From assembly GCF_031846485.1 (NCBI RefSeq), contig NZ_JAVRHQ010000016.1:1-64000 (forward strand): a stretch of 64,000 nucleotides of DNA, read 5' to 3'. The notes under the pieces were generated by a model that searched no databases, was not told the DNA's origin, and saw only the letters and a list, made by a program, of their open reading frames with translations. The DNA comes from Autumnicola tepida. Lineage in GTDB: Bacteria; Bacteroidota; Bacteroidia; Flavobacteriales; Flavobacteriaceae. A program made the position numbers and the translations under genes. Positions 1 through 8,324 of this stretch are shown here, piece after piece (the stretch's first letter is position 1; the number at the start of each line of letters is the position of its first letter).

Positions 1-104
1 ACTTTTCCATCTACTGTAATACGGGCATAAATGGGTTCTATATTGTCTTTTCCCTTGGCTTTACTTAGCCAAAAATGAATACTAAATGTCTTTGAAGTCT
101 GCAT
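1..104 (-). CDS. tyrosine recombinase/integrase, N-terminal fragment (cut by window edge)
   Basis: Reading leftward from an ATG at 104, the first 34 codons begin MQTSKTFSIHFWL and continue with a K/G-rich turn and the stretch PIYARITVDGK. This is the arm-type DNA-binding start of Bacteroidota site-specific tyrosine recombinases (phage or ICE integrases), where a short beta-strand is followed by 'P-I-Y-x-R-I-T-x-D-G'. The catalytic domain lies outside the window, so activity cannot be judged. The gene faces away from the 3' end of the tRNA-Pro gene about 230 bp to its right, the usual arrangement at the end of an element integrated in a tRNA gene. The family call is firm; whether the element is an ICE, a prophage or a remnant cannot be seen. 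Confidence 0.85.
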   Translation of the reverse strand, partial: MQTSKTFSIHFWLSKAKGKDNIEPIYARITVDGK

Positions 105-331
105 GGCCTCTCGCTTAGGTCAATAATCGATTCGTTTAGGAAAGTCAAATCGTTGCGAAAGTCAATTCTATTGAATTACCAAAGTAGTGAATATTCTGGT
201 AGCAAAACAGGTAACCGAATAGGCAACCTATGCTTTGATATTAAAGCTAATCTTATGAAATCAAAAAAAAATAAAAATAGCTGATTTTCATAAGATTAGC
301 TACTTTTTAGTATCAATTGATACCAAAATTG
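105..331. other. integrase-tRNA intergenic segment, likely att-side DNA
   Basis: No gene is seen here. The segment is AT-rich and carries a long hairpin (separate entry) and a perfect 14-bp palindrome at 310-323 (GTATCAATTGATAC). If an element is integrated at the tRNA 3' end, the attachment core would be the tRNA 3' part at about 332-356, and this segment would be the first DNA of the element. The second att copy is not in the window. Confidence 0.4.
245..301. terminator. long inverted repeat, possible terminator
   Basis: Arms at 245-263 and 282-301 are complementary over about 19 bp with one extra T in the right arm. The loop is A/T-rich and the right arm is followed by ACTTTTTAG. It could end transcription of the leftward tRNA-Pro, or be a recombination-related structure at the element boundary. 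The hairpin is seen directly; its role is inferred. Confidence 0.5.
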
Positions 332-405
332 TCGGGATGACAGGATTTGAACCTGCGACCCTACGCCCCCCAGACGTATACGCTACCAGACTGCGCCACA
401 TCCCG
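332..405 (-). tRNA. tRNA-Pro (anticodon GGG)
   Basis: On the minus strand a 7-bp acceptor stem CGGGATG/CATCCCG encloses a D arm (GCGC/GCGT), an anticodon stem TACGT/GCGTA around the loop CTGGGGG, and a T arm GCAGG-TTCAAAT-CCTGT, with A as discriminator base. Loop positions 34-36 read GGG, hence proline, and G37 is normal for tRNA-Pro. CCA is not encoded. The 3' end points at the integrase gene, so this tRNA is the probable integration target. Confidence 0.95.
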
Positions 406-585
406 ATTAAAGTTTAAAGCAGTAATATACTGCTTCCTTGTGGTTTCCCAACATCTCCCTACCACATCTGGTGGTGCAGTTTAGCCTGATTTTGCCGAAA
501 ACCACATTCCGGTTTTGAAAGTGCAAATTAAAGGGCTTATTTCTTATTTTCAAAATGGAATTTACATTATTGTTTCTGCGAAAAG

Positions 586-1425
586 TTATAACTGTTCCAT
601 AAAGGTATCAGGATGGGCTCCTGTTCTTTCTTCTTTATCCAGGCTATCAATAAGTTGCATCTCCTGCGCGGAGAGTTCAAAGTCAAAAACCGCTGCATTT
701 TCTCTAATTCGCTCTTTGTGCACACTTTTAGGAATAGTAACCACTCCTTTTTGCAAATCCCAGCGTATCACAACCTGCGCTACTGATTTTTCGTGCTTCT
801 GAGCAATCTCCTTTAATTGATTGTTATCCACAATTCTCCCGCGCATTAGAGGAGACCAGGCTTCATACTGTATATTTTTGTCCCGGCAATAATCCAAAAG
901 CTCCTGTTGTACCAGTCGTGGATGAAATTCATTTTGAAGCACCATGGGCCTAATTTCACCTTCTTTTTCAAGACTTTCCAGGTGGTGGGGCATACAGTTA
1001 CAAACTCCTATCGCTTTTATCCTGCCTTCTTTGTACAATTTTTCCATCGCCTTCCAGGCCTCAATATATTTAACCGGCACAGGCCAGTGTATAAGATAAA
1101 GATCCACATAATCTGAATCCAGTTTCTTCAAAGATGTTTCAAAAGCTTTTAATGTAGGCTCATAACCCTGGTCACTGTTCCAGACCTTTGTGGTTAAAAA
1201 AACTTCTTCCCGGGGAATACCCGATTTTTTTATAGCCGCACCAACGCCTTCTTCATTTTTATACATGCTGGCGGTATCAAAATGCCTGTAGCCGGTTTCA
1301 AGGGCTGACTGGATTGCATTCTCCAGCTCATTTCCTTCTTTGGCTTTATAAACTCCCAGGCCCAAATAAGGCATTTTTACCCCATTGGCTAAAGTAACGC
1401 TGCCATTTATATCTGTTATCTTCAT
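586..1425 (-). CDS. aldo/keto reductase
   Basis: 279-residue NAD(P)H-dependent oxidoreductase of the AKR superfamily (2,5-diketo-gluconate reductase / YvgN-like branch), reducing aldehydes or ketones in the cytosol. The (beta/alpha)8 landmarks are visible: FDTASMYKNEEGVG near residue 50 carries the catalytic Asp and Tyr, TTKVWNSDQG holds the catalytic Lys, and DLYLIHWPVP supplies the His. IPKSVHKERIREN near residue 235 is the cofactor-binding motif. There is no signal peptide. I take the ATG at 1425 rather than the TTG one codon upstream. It is a single gene with its own reading direction next to the tRNA, and has no visible link to the polysaccharide genes. The true substrate cannot be read from sequence. 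Confidence 0.93.
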   Translation of the reverse strand: MKITDINGSVTLANGVKMPYLGLGVYKAKEGNELENAIQSALETGYRHFDTASMYKNEEGVGAAIKKSGIPREEVFLTTKVWNSDQGYEPTLKAFETSLKKLDSDYVDLYLIHWPVPVKYIEAWKAMEKLYKEGRIKAIGVCNCMPHHLESLEKEGEIRPMVLQNEFHPRLVQQELLDYCRDKNIQYEAWSPLMRGRIVDNNQLKEIAQKHEKSVAQVVIRWDLQKGVVTIPKSVHKERIRENAAVFDFELSAQEMQLIDSLDKEERTGAHPDTFMEQL

Positions 1426-1563
1426 CAAAACATTTTTTGTTGCCTAAATATAGCCTGAAAAAAACAAAAAGGAAAACTTTCACCGTTTCAAACTTATCTC
1501 CTAAAAACTTTCGGTTTCCATTTATTAGTATATTTTTGATTCTGATTTTTATATGCCCCAAAT

Positions 1564-2811
1564 ATGAAAAATTTCTTCTACGGAATACTTCTGGCTGTGA
1601 CTTCCCTTGCCGGATATTCACAGCATATTACAGAAACCAATACTGATTCTCTCTACCTGAAAGCCCTCGATGCATACAAAAATGGGCAATACCAGAGTTC
1701 CCTGGATCTCACCCGCCGTGGTTTAGATCTTGCTCCGGAGTATCATGATATCCGCATCCTTGAAATTCGCAATTATTGGGCGCTGAATAATTATGCTGAA
1801 GCAGATAAAAACCTCGAGTATTTATTAAAGGAGGCACCGGAATATATAGATACCAAACCTTTGGCCTTGCAAAGAATTGGAAGGTTTCAGGATAATCAAA
1901 AAGCTTTTCAATACCTCTCGCGGCTGGATAGTCTTTATCCTGGGGATACTTCCCTAAAGATACAGCAGGCAAAACTGCTGCTAAAAATGAACAGGAGAAA
2001 AGAAGCCCGGGAGATCGCCTTAAAAACTATAGAAGCTTCTGGAATTTCAGGTGCAAACCGCTATGTTCTGCAAACCATACTAAACAGAACCGTTTCAAAT
2101 GAAATTGGGATTAATTATCAGTTTATCAACTTCAGTAAAGATTATTCAAGAGATAAACCCTGGCACACCGTAAGTGGCGAATTTCAGCATAACTTTAACC
2201 GCACGGCTGTAATTGGACGTGTAAATTATACAGACAGGGCTTATGACCAGGGGACACTTTATGAACTGGAGGCCTACCCTGTGTTTAATGACAGGATGTA
2301 TGCTTTTACAAATATTGGGTTTTCTGATGGCACTTTATTTCCCGACTTCCGGGCAAGTGCCTCTCTGTTTTACAACTTTGCCAAAATTTTTGAAGGTGAA
2401 GTGGGCGGCAGGCTTCTTGCTTTTAACGACACAAATTACCTTACCGGAATTCTTGGACTTACTGCTTACCAGGGAAGCTTTTATCTGAATATCAGGATTT
2501 TTTTGGGGCCAGAGCGAATGAATAAACTAGTCCAGAACTACCAGTTTAATGTACGCTATTATATGAGGAATGCCGACAATTATTTATTCGCAAGGCTGGG
2601 CAGCGGGATCTCTCCGGATGAAAGGGCTATTTTCACCCAGGTTCAGGAAAACCCGGGGCTGGAAGCCTATTATTTTAACCTGGGTATCAATAAATCCATA
2701 GGCATTCATCACATCTTCCAGCTTGGCGGAGGATATCTATTCGAGGATATAAATGCGCAAGCTAAAGGAAACCAATTGGTGGGATTTGCCAGTTACAGGT
2801 ACCGTTTTTAA
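1564..2811 (+). CDS. YaiO-like outer-membrane beta-barrel protein with N-terminal TPRs
   Basis: 415 residues. A signal peptide (about residues 1-20, ending GYSQ) is followed by TPR-like helices to about residue 175 (YLKALDAYKNGQYQSSLDL and a second unit near 100-150). The C-terminal half is an aromatic, alternating beta-barrel ending in the terminal aromatic motif YRYRF. This layout is that of the YaiO family, outer-membrane proteins often encoded with exopolysaccharide synthases. The gene converges on the GT2 operon and the two stop codons overlap by 4 bp, which supports a joint role in polymer export. Export is inferred from family and context; an alternative is a general surface protein. 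Confidence 0.8.
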   Translation: MKNFFYGILLAVTSLAGYSQHITETNTDSLYLKALDAYKNGQYQSSLDLTRRGLDLAPEYHDIRILEIRNYWALNNYAEADKNLEYLLKEAPEYIDTKPLALQRIGRFQDNQKAFQYLSRLDSLYPGDTSLKIQQAKLLLKMNRRKEAREIALKTIEASGISGANRYVLQTILNRTVSNEIGINYQFINFSKDYSRDKPWHTVSGEFQHNFNRTAVIGRVNYTDRAYDQGTLYELEAYPVFNDRMYAFTNIGFSDGTLFPDFRASASLFYNFAKIFEGEVGGRLLAFNDTNYLTGILGLTAYQGSFYLNIRIFLGPERMNKLVQNYQFNVRYYMRNADNYLFARLGSGISPDERAIFTQVQENPGLEAYYFNLGINKSIGIHHIFQLGGGYLFEDINAQAKGNQLVGFASYRYRF

Positions 2812-4253
2812 TCTTCTGAAATTTTAAATCCTTTCCTGGTCATTACTCCCCATCCGGATTTTATTTTAAAGAGTTTCTTATAGTAGCCTTTCATCTGCCC
2901 GTACACCAGCACCGGGTGATATAAAAAAGGCTCGAGATAAGCAGCTAAAAGTAGTTCCACCACCTGTTTCGGTTTGGTATAATGATCAAAACTTTTTACA
3001 TACATAAAAACCGCTGCTGTTGAAAAAAGACAGCCCAGGAGATAAATAAAAGCATAAATAAGAATAGCACTGGACCATTTAATTAGTCCCATAAAAGCGA
3101 AGACCATAATCGCTATAACACCAAAAAATTCTACCAGTGGGGCCCCAAACTCAAAAATAAGCCAGTAAGGAAAATACAACATTCCCATATGCCGGAACCT
3201 GGGATTAAGGAAAAGATACTTGTATATACTTATAATTTCCCACAATCCACGGGACCATCTGTCTCTCTGGTTTATTAGCACCTGATAGGTTGGAGGAGCT
3301 TCCGTCCAGCAAAGGGTTTCTGGCAAATAGACCAGTTTATAGGGCAGTTTAAGGTTTTCCATATGAGTTCTTAACCTGATACAAAGTTCCATATCTTCTC
3401 CTACCATCTTTGCGTCAAATCCTCCTACCTCTAACAATCTTTTTAATGGGTACATCCCAAAGGCACCAGATACGAGCATTAGCCCATTTATTTCACCCCA
3501 ACCCATTCTTCCTAAAAGAAAAGCCCTTATGTATTCCACAACCTGTACCATTGGTACAAGGTTAACAGGTAGCCTTAACTCCTTTATCACACCATTTTTA
3601 ACTATTGAATCATTGGCTATTCCCACACCTGCACCACAGGCGACAATCTCCCTGTTATCTTCTTCAAGAAAAGGCCTGACCATCTTCAGCAAAGCATCCT
3701 GTTCAATAATACAATCAACATCTGTGCATATCACCAGTTCACTGTTGGCAAAATTTATCCCCACATTTAATGCATCTGCCTTTCCTCCATTGTTTTTATC
3801 GATTACTGTGAGCCTTGTATATTTTTTATTGCGGCTTTTGTAGATATAATTCACAGATGCCGTGGGAATAGGTTGAGTAATAAAAGTGGCATCATGTGGT
3901 TCAAGTTCAAACTCCTTAATTAATTTTTCCAGGGAGTCATCTTTACTGGCATCGTTTACAAGGATAAAATTATAATATGGATACTGAATGGAAAGCAGGG
4001 ACCTTACATTCTCTACAATAGTCTTGCCTTCATTAAAAGCCGGAGCTATTAAAGTAACTGAAGGAATGTCCGTTGCGCTAACAATATCATTCACATTTAG
4101 AAAGACAGAGCGCTTCTTCGTTCTTTTAACGGCACGATTTGCAAGTAATAAGCCCGTAAAATAAATACTCATCAGGCATAAGCCGTAAAAAAAGAAAAAA
4201 AAATTTACGGCCCAAAAGATAAAATTCCCCCATGAAAAATCGCTATCCGGCAT
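2808..4253 (-). CDS. processive family-2 glycosyltransferase (membrane)
   Basis: 481-residue integral membrane GT2 of the PgaC/hyaluronan/cellulose synthase type. One N-terminal membrane helix (FWAVNFFFFFYGL) precedes the GT-A fold. The processive-enzyme motifs are all visible: VTLIAPAFNEG near residue 66, the D-x-D of CTDVDC near 175, the acceptor-site GEDMEL near 285, and Q-R-D-R-W (QxxRW) near 330. Three to four further helices follow (WLIFEFGAPLVEFFGVIAI, ILIYAFIYLLGCL). It would polymerise a UDP-sugar into an extracellular polysaccharide; the sugar is unknown. It is the last gene of a three-gene operon, overlapping the HEAT gene by 11 bp, and is convergent with the YaiO-like gene. Confidence 0.92.
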   Translation of the reverse strand: MPDSDFSWGNFIFWAVNFFFFFYGLCLMSIYFTGLLLANRAVKRTKKRSVFLNVNDIVSATDIPSVTLIAPAFNEGKTIVENVRSLLSIQYPYYNFILVNDASKDDSLEKLIKEFELEPHDATFITQPIPTASVNYIYKSRNKKYTRLTVIDKNNGGKADALNVGINFANSELVICTDVDCIIEQDALLKMVRPFLEEDNREIVACGAGVGIANDSIVKNGVIKELRLPVNLVPMVQVVEYIRAFLLGRMGWGEINGLMLVSGAFGMYPLKRLLEVGGFDAKMVGEDMELCIRLRTHMENLKLPYKLVYLPETLCWTEAPPTYQVLINQRDRWSRGLWEIISIYKYLFLNPRFRHMGMLYFPYWLIFEFGAPLVEFFGVIAIMVFAFMGLIKWSSAILIYAFIYLLGCLFSTAAVFMYVKSFDHYTKPKQVVELLLAAYLEPFLYHPVLVYGQMKGYYKKLFKIKSGWGVMTRKGFKISED

Positions 4254-5298
4254 ATACCTCCGGATTTGAATACTGCTCTAAATAGAATTCCTGTACCTGC
4301 TCCTTATAGCCGCTATTCCAAAGGATTTCAGCCGATCGCAATTTAATATCATCGCTGGAACTTCTAAGGAGGCTCATATAAAATTCAACATCTACTGCTG
4401 AATTGTTCGAAATGTAATTTAATAACTGACCTTGCTGACTGGCAGAAGGGATTTTTTGGAAGAGCGATTTTATTACCTCAACTTTTTCCTTTTTTATCAC
4501 TTTAAAACTATCCAGGCAGTAAATAGCCGCCTCCCGCACCTCATAATTGGTGTCATGCAGGTGAGCAAGAATATAATCCACCTCGCTTTCCAAAGAATAT
4601 TTCCTGATTATTCTCATGATAAGCTGTTTGGCAAAAATCTTTTTTGTGCTGTACAGAGGCCTGAGTTTGCCTACCTGGGGCTCTTTATAAAGATCGTATA
4701 ACTTTTCTACAATCTTTATCTGCTGCCATAAGGTTAAGCCCTTTTTTAAATAAGGTATGAATCGTAAACTGTCCCATCCAAGAAAAACTATCAGGGCAAT
4801 TTGCGCCTCCCGGCGTACATAAAGATTTTTATGGTTCCTCAGCGGGATAATTTCCTGAATGTACTGTTGCTGGTTCATTTCATAAATTTCCCTTATCCCA
4901 AGTGCTTTGCTGTACCAGCCAAACTTTTTAAGCTTTGAGATAGAGGCGCGGTAAGGAGGAATCTGGCTATAGAGCGTTTTTAATTTGGTATGATTATTTC
5001 CAAGAATGGAACGCTGTGTCCTTATCATTAGGTTTATTAAATATTGTACGTTTCCTTTCTTGGATTCCCGAATCCCAATATTCCTCAAAATGCGTTGGAT
5101 ATCTAATAACTCCAAAGGACTTGCAGGGTTAGGATAAAGATAATTGCTCACCACATCTGCAAAAGTTTCTTCAATAACTTTAAGTTTCCGGATCCTGTTT
5201 TTCCTGTAACCCATACTAATAAAAGTGCTCAGCCACAAAACGCCTAGTATTGTCAGGCCAATTTTAAGAACAGGTATAATAATATCCACAAATTCCAT
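4243..5298 (-). CDS. membrane-anchored HEAT-repeat protein
   Basis: 351 residues. One N-terminal transmembrane helix (IIIPVLKIGLTILGVLWLSTF) precedes a basic linker and an alpha-helical domain. At least two HEAT-like units are readable, around residues 165-185 (VRREAQIALIVFLG) and 240-260 (YEVREAAIYCLDSF), with further degenerate units to the C terminus. HEAT arrays are protein-interaction scaffolds. Because it is sandwiched between a receiver-domain gene and the GT2 gene, with overlapping ends on both sides, it is plausibly the adaptor linking the signal to the synthase. The ATG at 5298 overlaps the upstream stop as TGATG, indicating translational coupling. No enzymatic motif is visible. Confidence 0.8.
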   Translation of the reverse strand: MEFVDIIIPVLKIGLTILGVLWLSTFISMGYRKNRIRKLKVIEETFADVVSNYLYPNPASPLELLDIQRILRNIGIRESKKGNVQYLINLMIRTQRSILGNNHTKLKTLYSQIPPYRASISKLKKFGWYSKALGIREIYEMNQQQYIQEIIPLRNHKNLYVRREAQIALIVFLGWDSLRFIPYLKKGLTLWQQIKIVEKLYDLYKEPQVGKLRPLYSTKKIFAKQLIMRIIRKYSLESEVDYILAHLHDTNYEVREAAIYCLDSFKVIKKEKVEVIKSLFQKIPSASQQGQLLNYISNNSAVDVEFYMSLLRSSSDDIKLRSAEILWNSGYKEQVQEFYLEQYSNPEVYAG

Positions 5299-5657
5299 CA
5301 ATATCCTGCTATTAATTGCTCTACCTCGTCCAAATCGAAAGGAATTTCAAAAAATCCGGCGATGCCTTTTAAGGCCATGGTGTCTTTTTTGATTTTTTCC
5401 TGCCCCATATTAGAAACTATCACCAGGTTTTTGTGCAAAATTACTTCCTGCACCTGGGAAACAAATTCCAAAGGAGCAATGCCATCAAAAAGTATATCAG
5501 ATATAATTACATCGAAGTTTGTGTTCTGATCCTCGATGTCAAGATCATTAAGAGAAGTAATTGCCTTACAGGAGTAAGATCTGGAATTAGCGAGACGCTC
5601 CAGTATCTTAAGGATAATTTTATCTTCTTGTATCACTAAAGCATGCCTGGTTCTCAA
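5298..5657 (-). CDS. stand-alone degenerate receiver (CheY-like) protein
   Basis: 119 residues, a single receiver fold without an output domain. The acidic pair is present as Q-E-D after beta1 (ALVIQED) and the phospho-acceptor Asp sits at the end of beta3 (DVIISDILFD, about residue 53). Beta4 ends VIVSN, with Ser as the T/S residue. The conserved Lys of beta5 is replaced: the usual K-P reads E-I-P-F (GFFEIPFD), so phospho-switching may be altered. No ATG fits; the only start giving a whole fold is TTG at 5657, since an in-frame TAG lies just upstream. It is the first gene of the receiver-HEAT-GT2 operon and probably regulates the synthase post-translationally. Confidence 0.75.
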   Translation of the reverse strand: MRTRHALVIQEDKIILKILERLANSRSYSCKAITSLNDLDIEDQNTNFDVIISDILFDGIAPLEFVSQVQEVILHKNLVIVSNMGQEKIKKDTMALKGIAGFFEIPFDLDEVEQLIAGY

Positions 5658-5942
5658 GACTTTTAATTTGGGGATAAAGTGCTATTACCAACATTAATAA
5701 ACAGGAAGGCTTTGTAGCTATTCCCGATCTAAACATACACAAAAATAACACAAGTAGTCCTTTTCTTATGAAAAAAATCAAGCTTAGGACATGAAGCTGA
5801 ATAAAATAGCTATTCATGAAGTATTTATCCTACATAAAGAAGCTGGAAAACAGCCTATTTCAAATCCTTTTTGCAGAAAAACCGCAACCAGTTGAAGAGC
5901 CCCTTTTCCGGAAATATAGTCTGATTAGAGAAAAGTCACAGC
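5658..5942. other. intergenic region upstream of the receiver-HEAT-GT2 operon
   Basis: About 285 bp between the start of the leftward receiver operon and the 3' end of the GH97 gene. It must hold the promoter of the operon. I see no convincing TAnnTTTG box, no strong hairpin and no conserved RNA fold. A short rightward reading frame starts at 5816 but runs into GH97 antisense; it is treated under rejected items. Confidence 0.4.
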
Positions 5943-7922
5943 TTATTTTACAGGATAGATTTTTGCAGCCCAGCCGCCGCCCGGGGCCATACGGATTTCC
6001 AATTGATCATCAGCAGAAATATGCTTTACCTCGCGCTTATAATCTGTCCCTTCCCTTGCGGCATTAACCCCATCTTTAAAAATAATGGCTTCAAATTCAC
6101 CTTCCGGTAAAAACGAAAGATCAAGGTTTATCTTTCGCGAATCCCAATTGGTTATCGCACCAACATACCAGGTATTGCCTTTTCTTCTGGCAATGGCTGC
6201 AAATTCCCCAACTTTCCCATCAAGAGCAATGGTTTCATCAAAAACAGTAGGTACAGAAGCTATAAAGGCAGTGCTTTCCGGCTCATCCATATAATTTGTG
6301 GGATTATCTGCCAGCATATTAAAAGGTGCTTCATAAAGCACGTAAAGAGCAAGCTGGTGCACACGGGTGCCCTGGCTCATGGGAGCGGAATTAACCGCGC
6401 GAAAATTGGCTTTGTTAGCATTCTTCATCGCGCCCGGCGTATAATCCATAGGCCCGGCCAGCATCCTGATAAAAGGTATCCTGGTATCGTATAAAGGAAA
6501 ATCGGTATTAGACCATTTCACGTTTTCCAACCCCCGGACACCTTCAAAATTTACCACATTGGGGTAAGTTCTTTGTAAGCCGGTGGGTTTGTAAGCCCCA
6601 TGAAAATCGAGCATTAGTTTATGCCGGGCCGCTTTTTCTGAAAGTTCATAATAAAAATCCACCATCGCCTGGTCATCCCTGTTCATAAAATCAACCTTGA
6701 GCCCCTTTACGCCCATTTGCGAATACACTTCCAGCGCTTTATCCATTTGCTGTGCAAGGGGCAGGTAACCGGACCATAACCAAACTCCCACTCCTTTGCT
6801 CCCGGCATAGCTTATAATCTCTTCAAGGTCAATTTCAGGAATAGTATTCAGAATTTCCCCTTTGGGCGCCCAGCCTTCATCCAACAAAATATTTTCTATA
6901 CCATTATCTGCAGCAAAATCTATATAGTACTTGTAGGTTTGGGTATTGATCCCCGCAGGAAAATCCACCCCGGAAATATTCCAGTCGTTCCACCAGTCCC
7001 AGGCAACTTTCCCCGGCTTTATCCACGAAACATCTTTAATTCGTGAAGGAGAAGCCAGTTTATAAACCATATCATTATTAAGCAATTCCTTATCCTCTTC
7101 ACTAATAATCACTATTCTCCATGGGAAGTTTCGGGTGCCACTGGTTTTGGCAAGATACTCCGCACGTTTTGTTACGTAAGACTGCAAACCATTGTGCCCG
7201 CCCTGAACTTCTTCCAAAGGATAAGGTGCAAAATCTCCTTTTAACGAATTTTTGCTTTCTCCAGCCTTCAAAAACATTCCCGGATAGCTTTCGAGGTCTG
7301 CCTCTGTAATGGCTGCTTTAATTCCGCCAGGCAATTCCACAAGTACCGGCGCAAAACCCACGGTATCTTTTTTTATTTCAGATAAGGGGATATGCTCATA
7401 TAGGTTTTCGAATGAAATCTGATAGACATCGTGTGCGGGGTCATTGGCATAAGGAAAGTAGCTCATATAATCTCCGGAGAAATTAAAATTTGCTTCTTCT
7501 GAAGTCACCGTAACCTCTCCATTTTTGCTGGTAAAGAACCTGTATGCCACGCCGGAATCATAAGCCCTTAAAATGAGTGCAAAATCATCCTCAAAATTCA
7601 GCTTTAACTGGTTATAATGGTCTTTAACTACATCTTTCTTATAATTTATAGCATCTATACTGTTGCTTACCTCTTCCTCTTCTGTATTTACAACTTTAGG
7701 TTTTCTCCCTAATATTTCTCCATTCTCAAGGGCTAAAGAAACAACAGAGGGCATAATAACCTGCTGATTGTTTTTGCTGACAGACCAGGTAATTTGCTCT
7801 CCCACATTTACTTCCAGATTAATCTCCCCATCTGGAGACTGGATAACAAATTTAGAATTCTGGGCCAGGCTAATACTTGTATATAAAAATAATAAAAGGC
7901 TAAGGTGTTGGAGTTTCTTCAT
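5943..7922 (-). CDS. GH97 glycoside hydrolase, probable retaining alpha-galactosidase
   Basis: 659 residues with a signal peptide ending SISLAQ (about residue 21), so periplasmic or surface. An N-terminal beta-sandwich (about 25-280) precedes the (beta/alpha)8 barrel (WDWWNDWNISGVD near 308) and a C-terminal beta domain, the standard GH97 plan. GH97 contains inverting alpha-glucosidases (SusB) and retaining alpha-galactosidases. Here Asp411 in GLKVDFMNRDD sits where the retaining nucleophile lies. Glu466 in FEGVRGLE, 55 residues later, fits the acid/base. The position expected for the SusB general base is occupied by Gly in LDFHGAYKP. I therefore favour alpha-galactosidase, fitting galactomannan side chains. 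The subfamily is inferred from alignment by eye. It is monocistronic and divergent from the esterase pair. Confidence 0.88.
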   Translation of the reverse strand: MKKLQHLSLLLFLYTSISLAQNSKFVIQSPDGEINLEVNVGEQITWSVSKNNQQVIMPSVVSLALENGEILGRKPKVVNTEEEEVSNSIDAINYKKDVVKDHYNQLKLNFEDDFALILRAYDSGVAYRFFTSKNGEVTVTSEEANFNFSGDYMSYFPYANDPAHDVYQISFENLYEHIPLSEIKKDTVGFAPVLVELPGGIKAAITEADLESYPGMFLKAGESKNSLKGDFAPYPLEEVQGGHNGLQSYVTKRAEYLAKTSGTRNFPWRIVIISEEDKELLNNDMVYKLASPSRIKDVSWIKPGKVAWDWWNDWNISGVDFPAGINTQTYKYYIDFAADNGIENILLDEGWAPKGEILNTIPEIDLEEIISYAGSKGVGVWLWSGYLPLAQQMDKALEVYSQMGVKGLKVDFMNRDDQAMVDFYYELSEKAARHKLMLDFHGAYKPTGLQRTYPNVVNFEGVRGLENVKWSNTDFPLYDTRIPFIRMLAGPMDYTPGAMKNANKANFRAVNSAPMSQGTRVHQLALYVLYEAPFNMLADNPTNYMDEPESTAFIASVPTVFDETIALDGKVGEFAAIARRKGNTWYVGAITNWDSRKINLDLSFLPEGEFEAIIFKDGVNAAREGTDYKREVKHISADDQLEIRMAPGGGWAAKIYPVK

Positions 7923-8324
7923 ATTTGTTGAGTTGATACCGCTTTTATGTGTGGGTTAGCATCTATTTTATTAATCTGCCATATCTGGCCTTTTTTAACT
8001 ATAAGCCCCTCTAAGGTTTGGCCAGGTAAGTTAAACAAAAATCAATCGCCTGTTTTTAATCCGGACGGGATAATTAAACAGGCAATATCGGTATCATGTT
8101 TGTAATTCACAAACTTCAGTTTTATTGGCAGGCTTCTTTAAAATTCGCCTTCAGCAGAAAAAAGGAAACCGGGAAAAATAACTTCATATTTTAAATTTTT
8201 AGAGGAATTTCTTTCAGAATAAAACCAGCCGCCGGTATGCCATAATCCTACTAAATATTGATAAGATAATCTAAACTATTTTTAAAGTAAAGCCTTAATT
8301 TCGTAGGAAACTAAACTATATTTT
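7923..8324. promoter_or_regulatory. divergent promoter region, GH97 / esterases
   Basis: 402 bp between two divergently read genes, so promoters for both must lie here. Two inverted repeats are visible: 8048-8060 with 8073-8083 (GCCTGTTT..AAT / ATTAAACAGGC) and 8098-8103 with 8109-8114 (GTTTGT/ACAAAC). They could be regulator sites or a 3'-type structure. TAATTTCG close to the esterase start resembles the Bacteroidota -7 box TAnnTTTG with one mismatch. No coding sequence is seen. Confidence 0.4.

Noticed and set aside
5816..6067. Rightward 83-codon reading frame starting in the gap upstream of the receiver operon
   Set aside because: The second half is antisense to the GH97 C terminus, the protein resembles nothing known to me, and there is no ribosome or promoter signal. 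The first 40 codons look protein-like, so a truncated small gene cannot be fully excluded.
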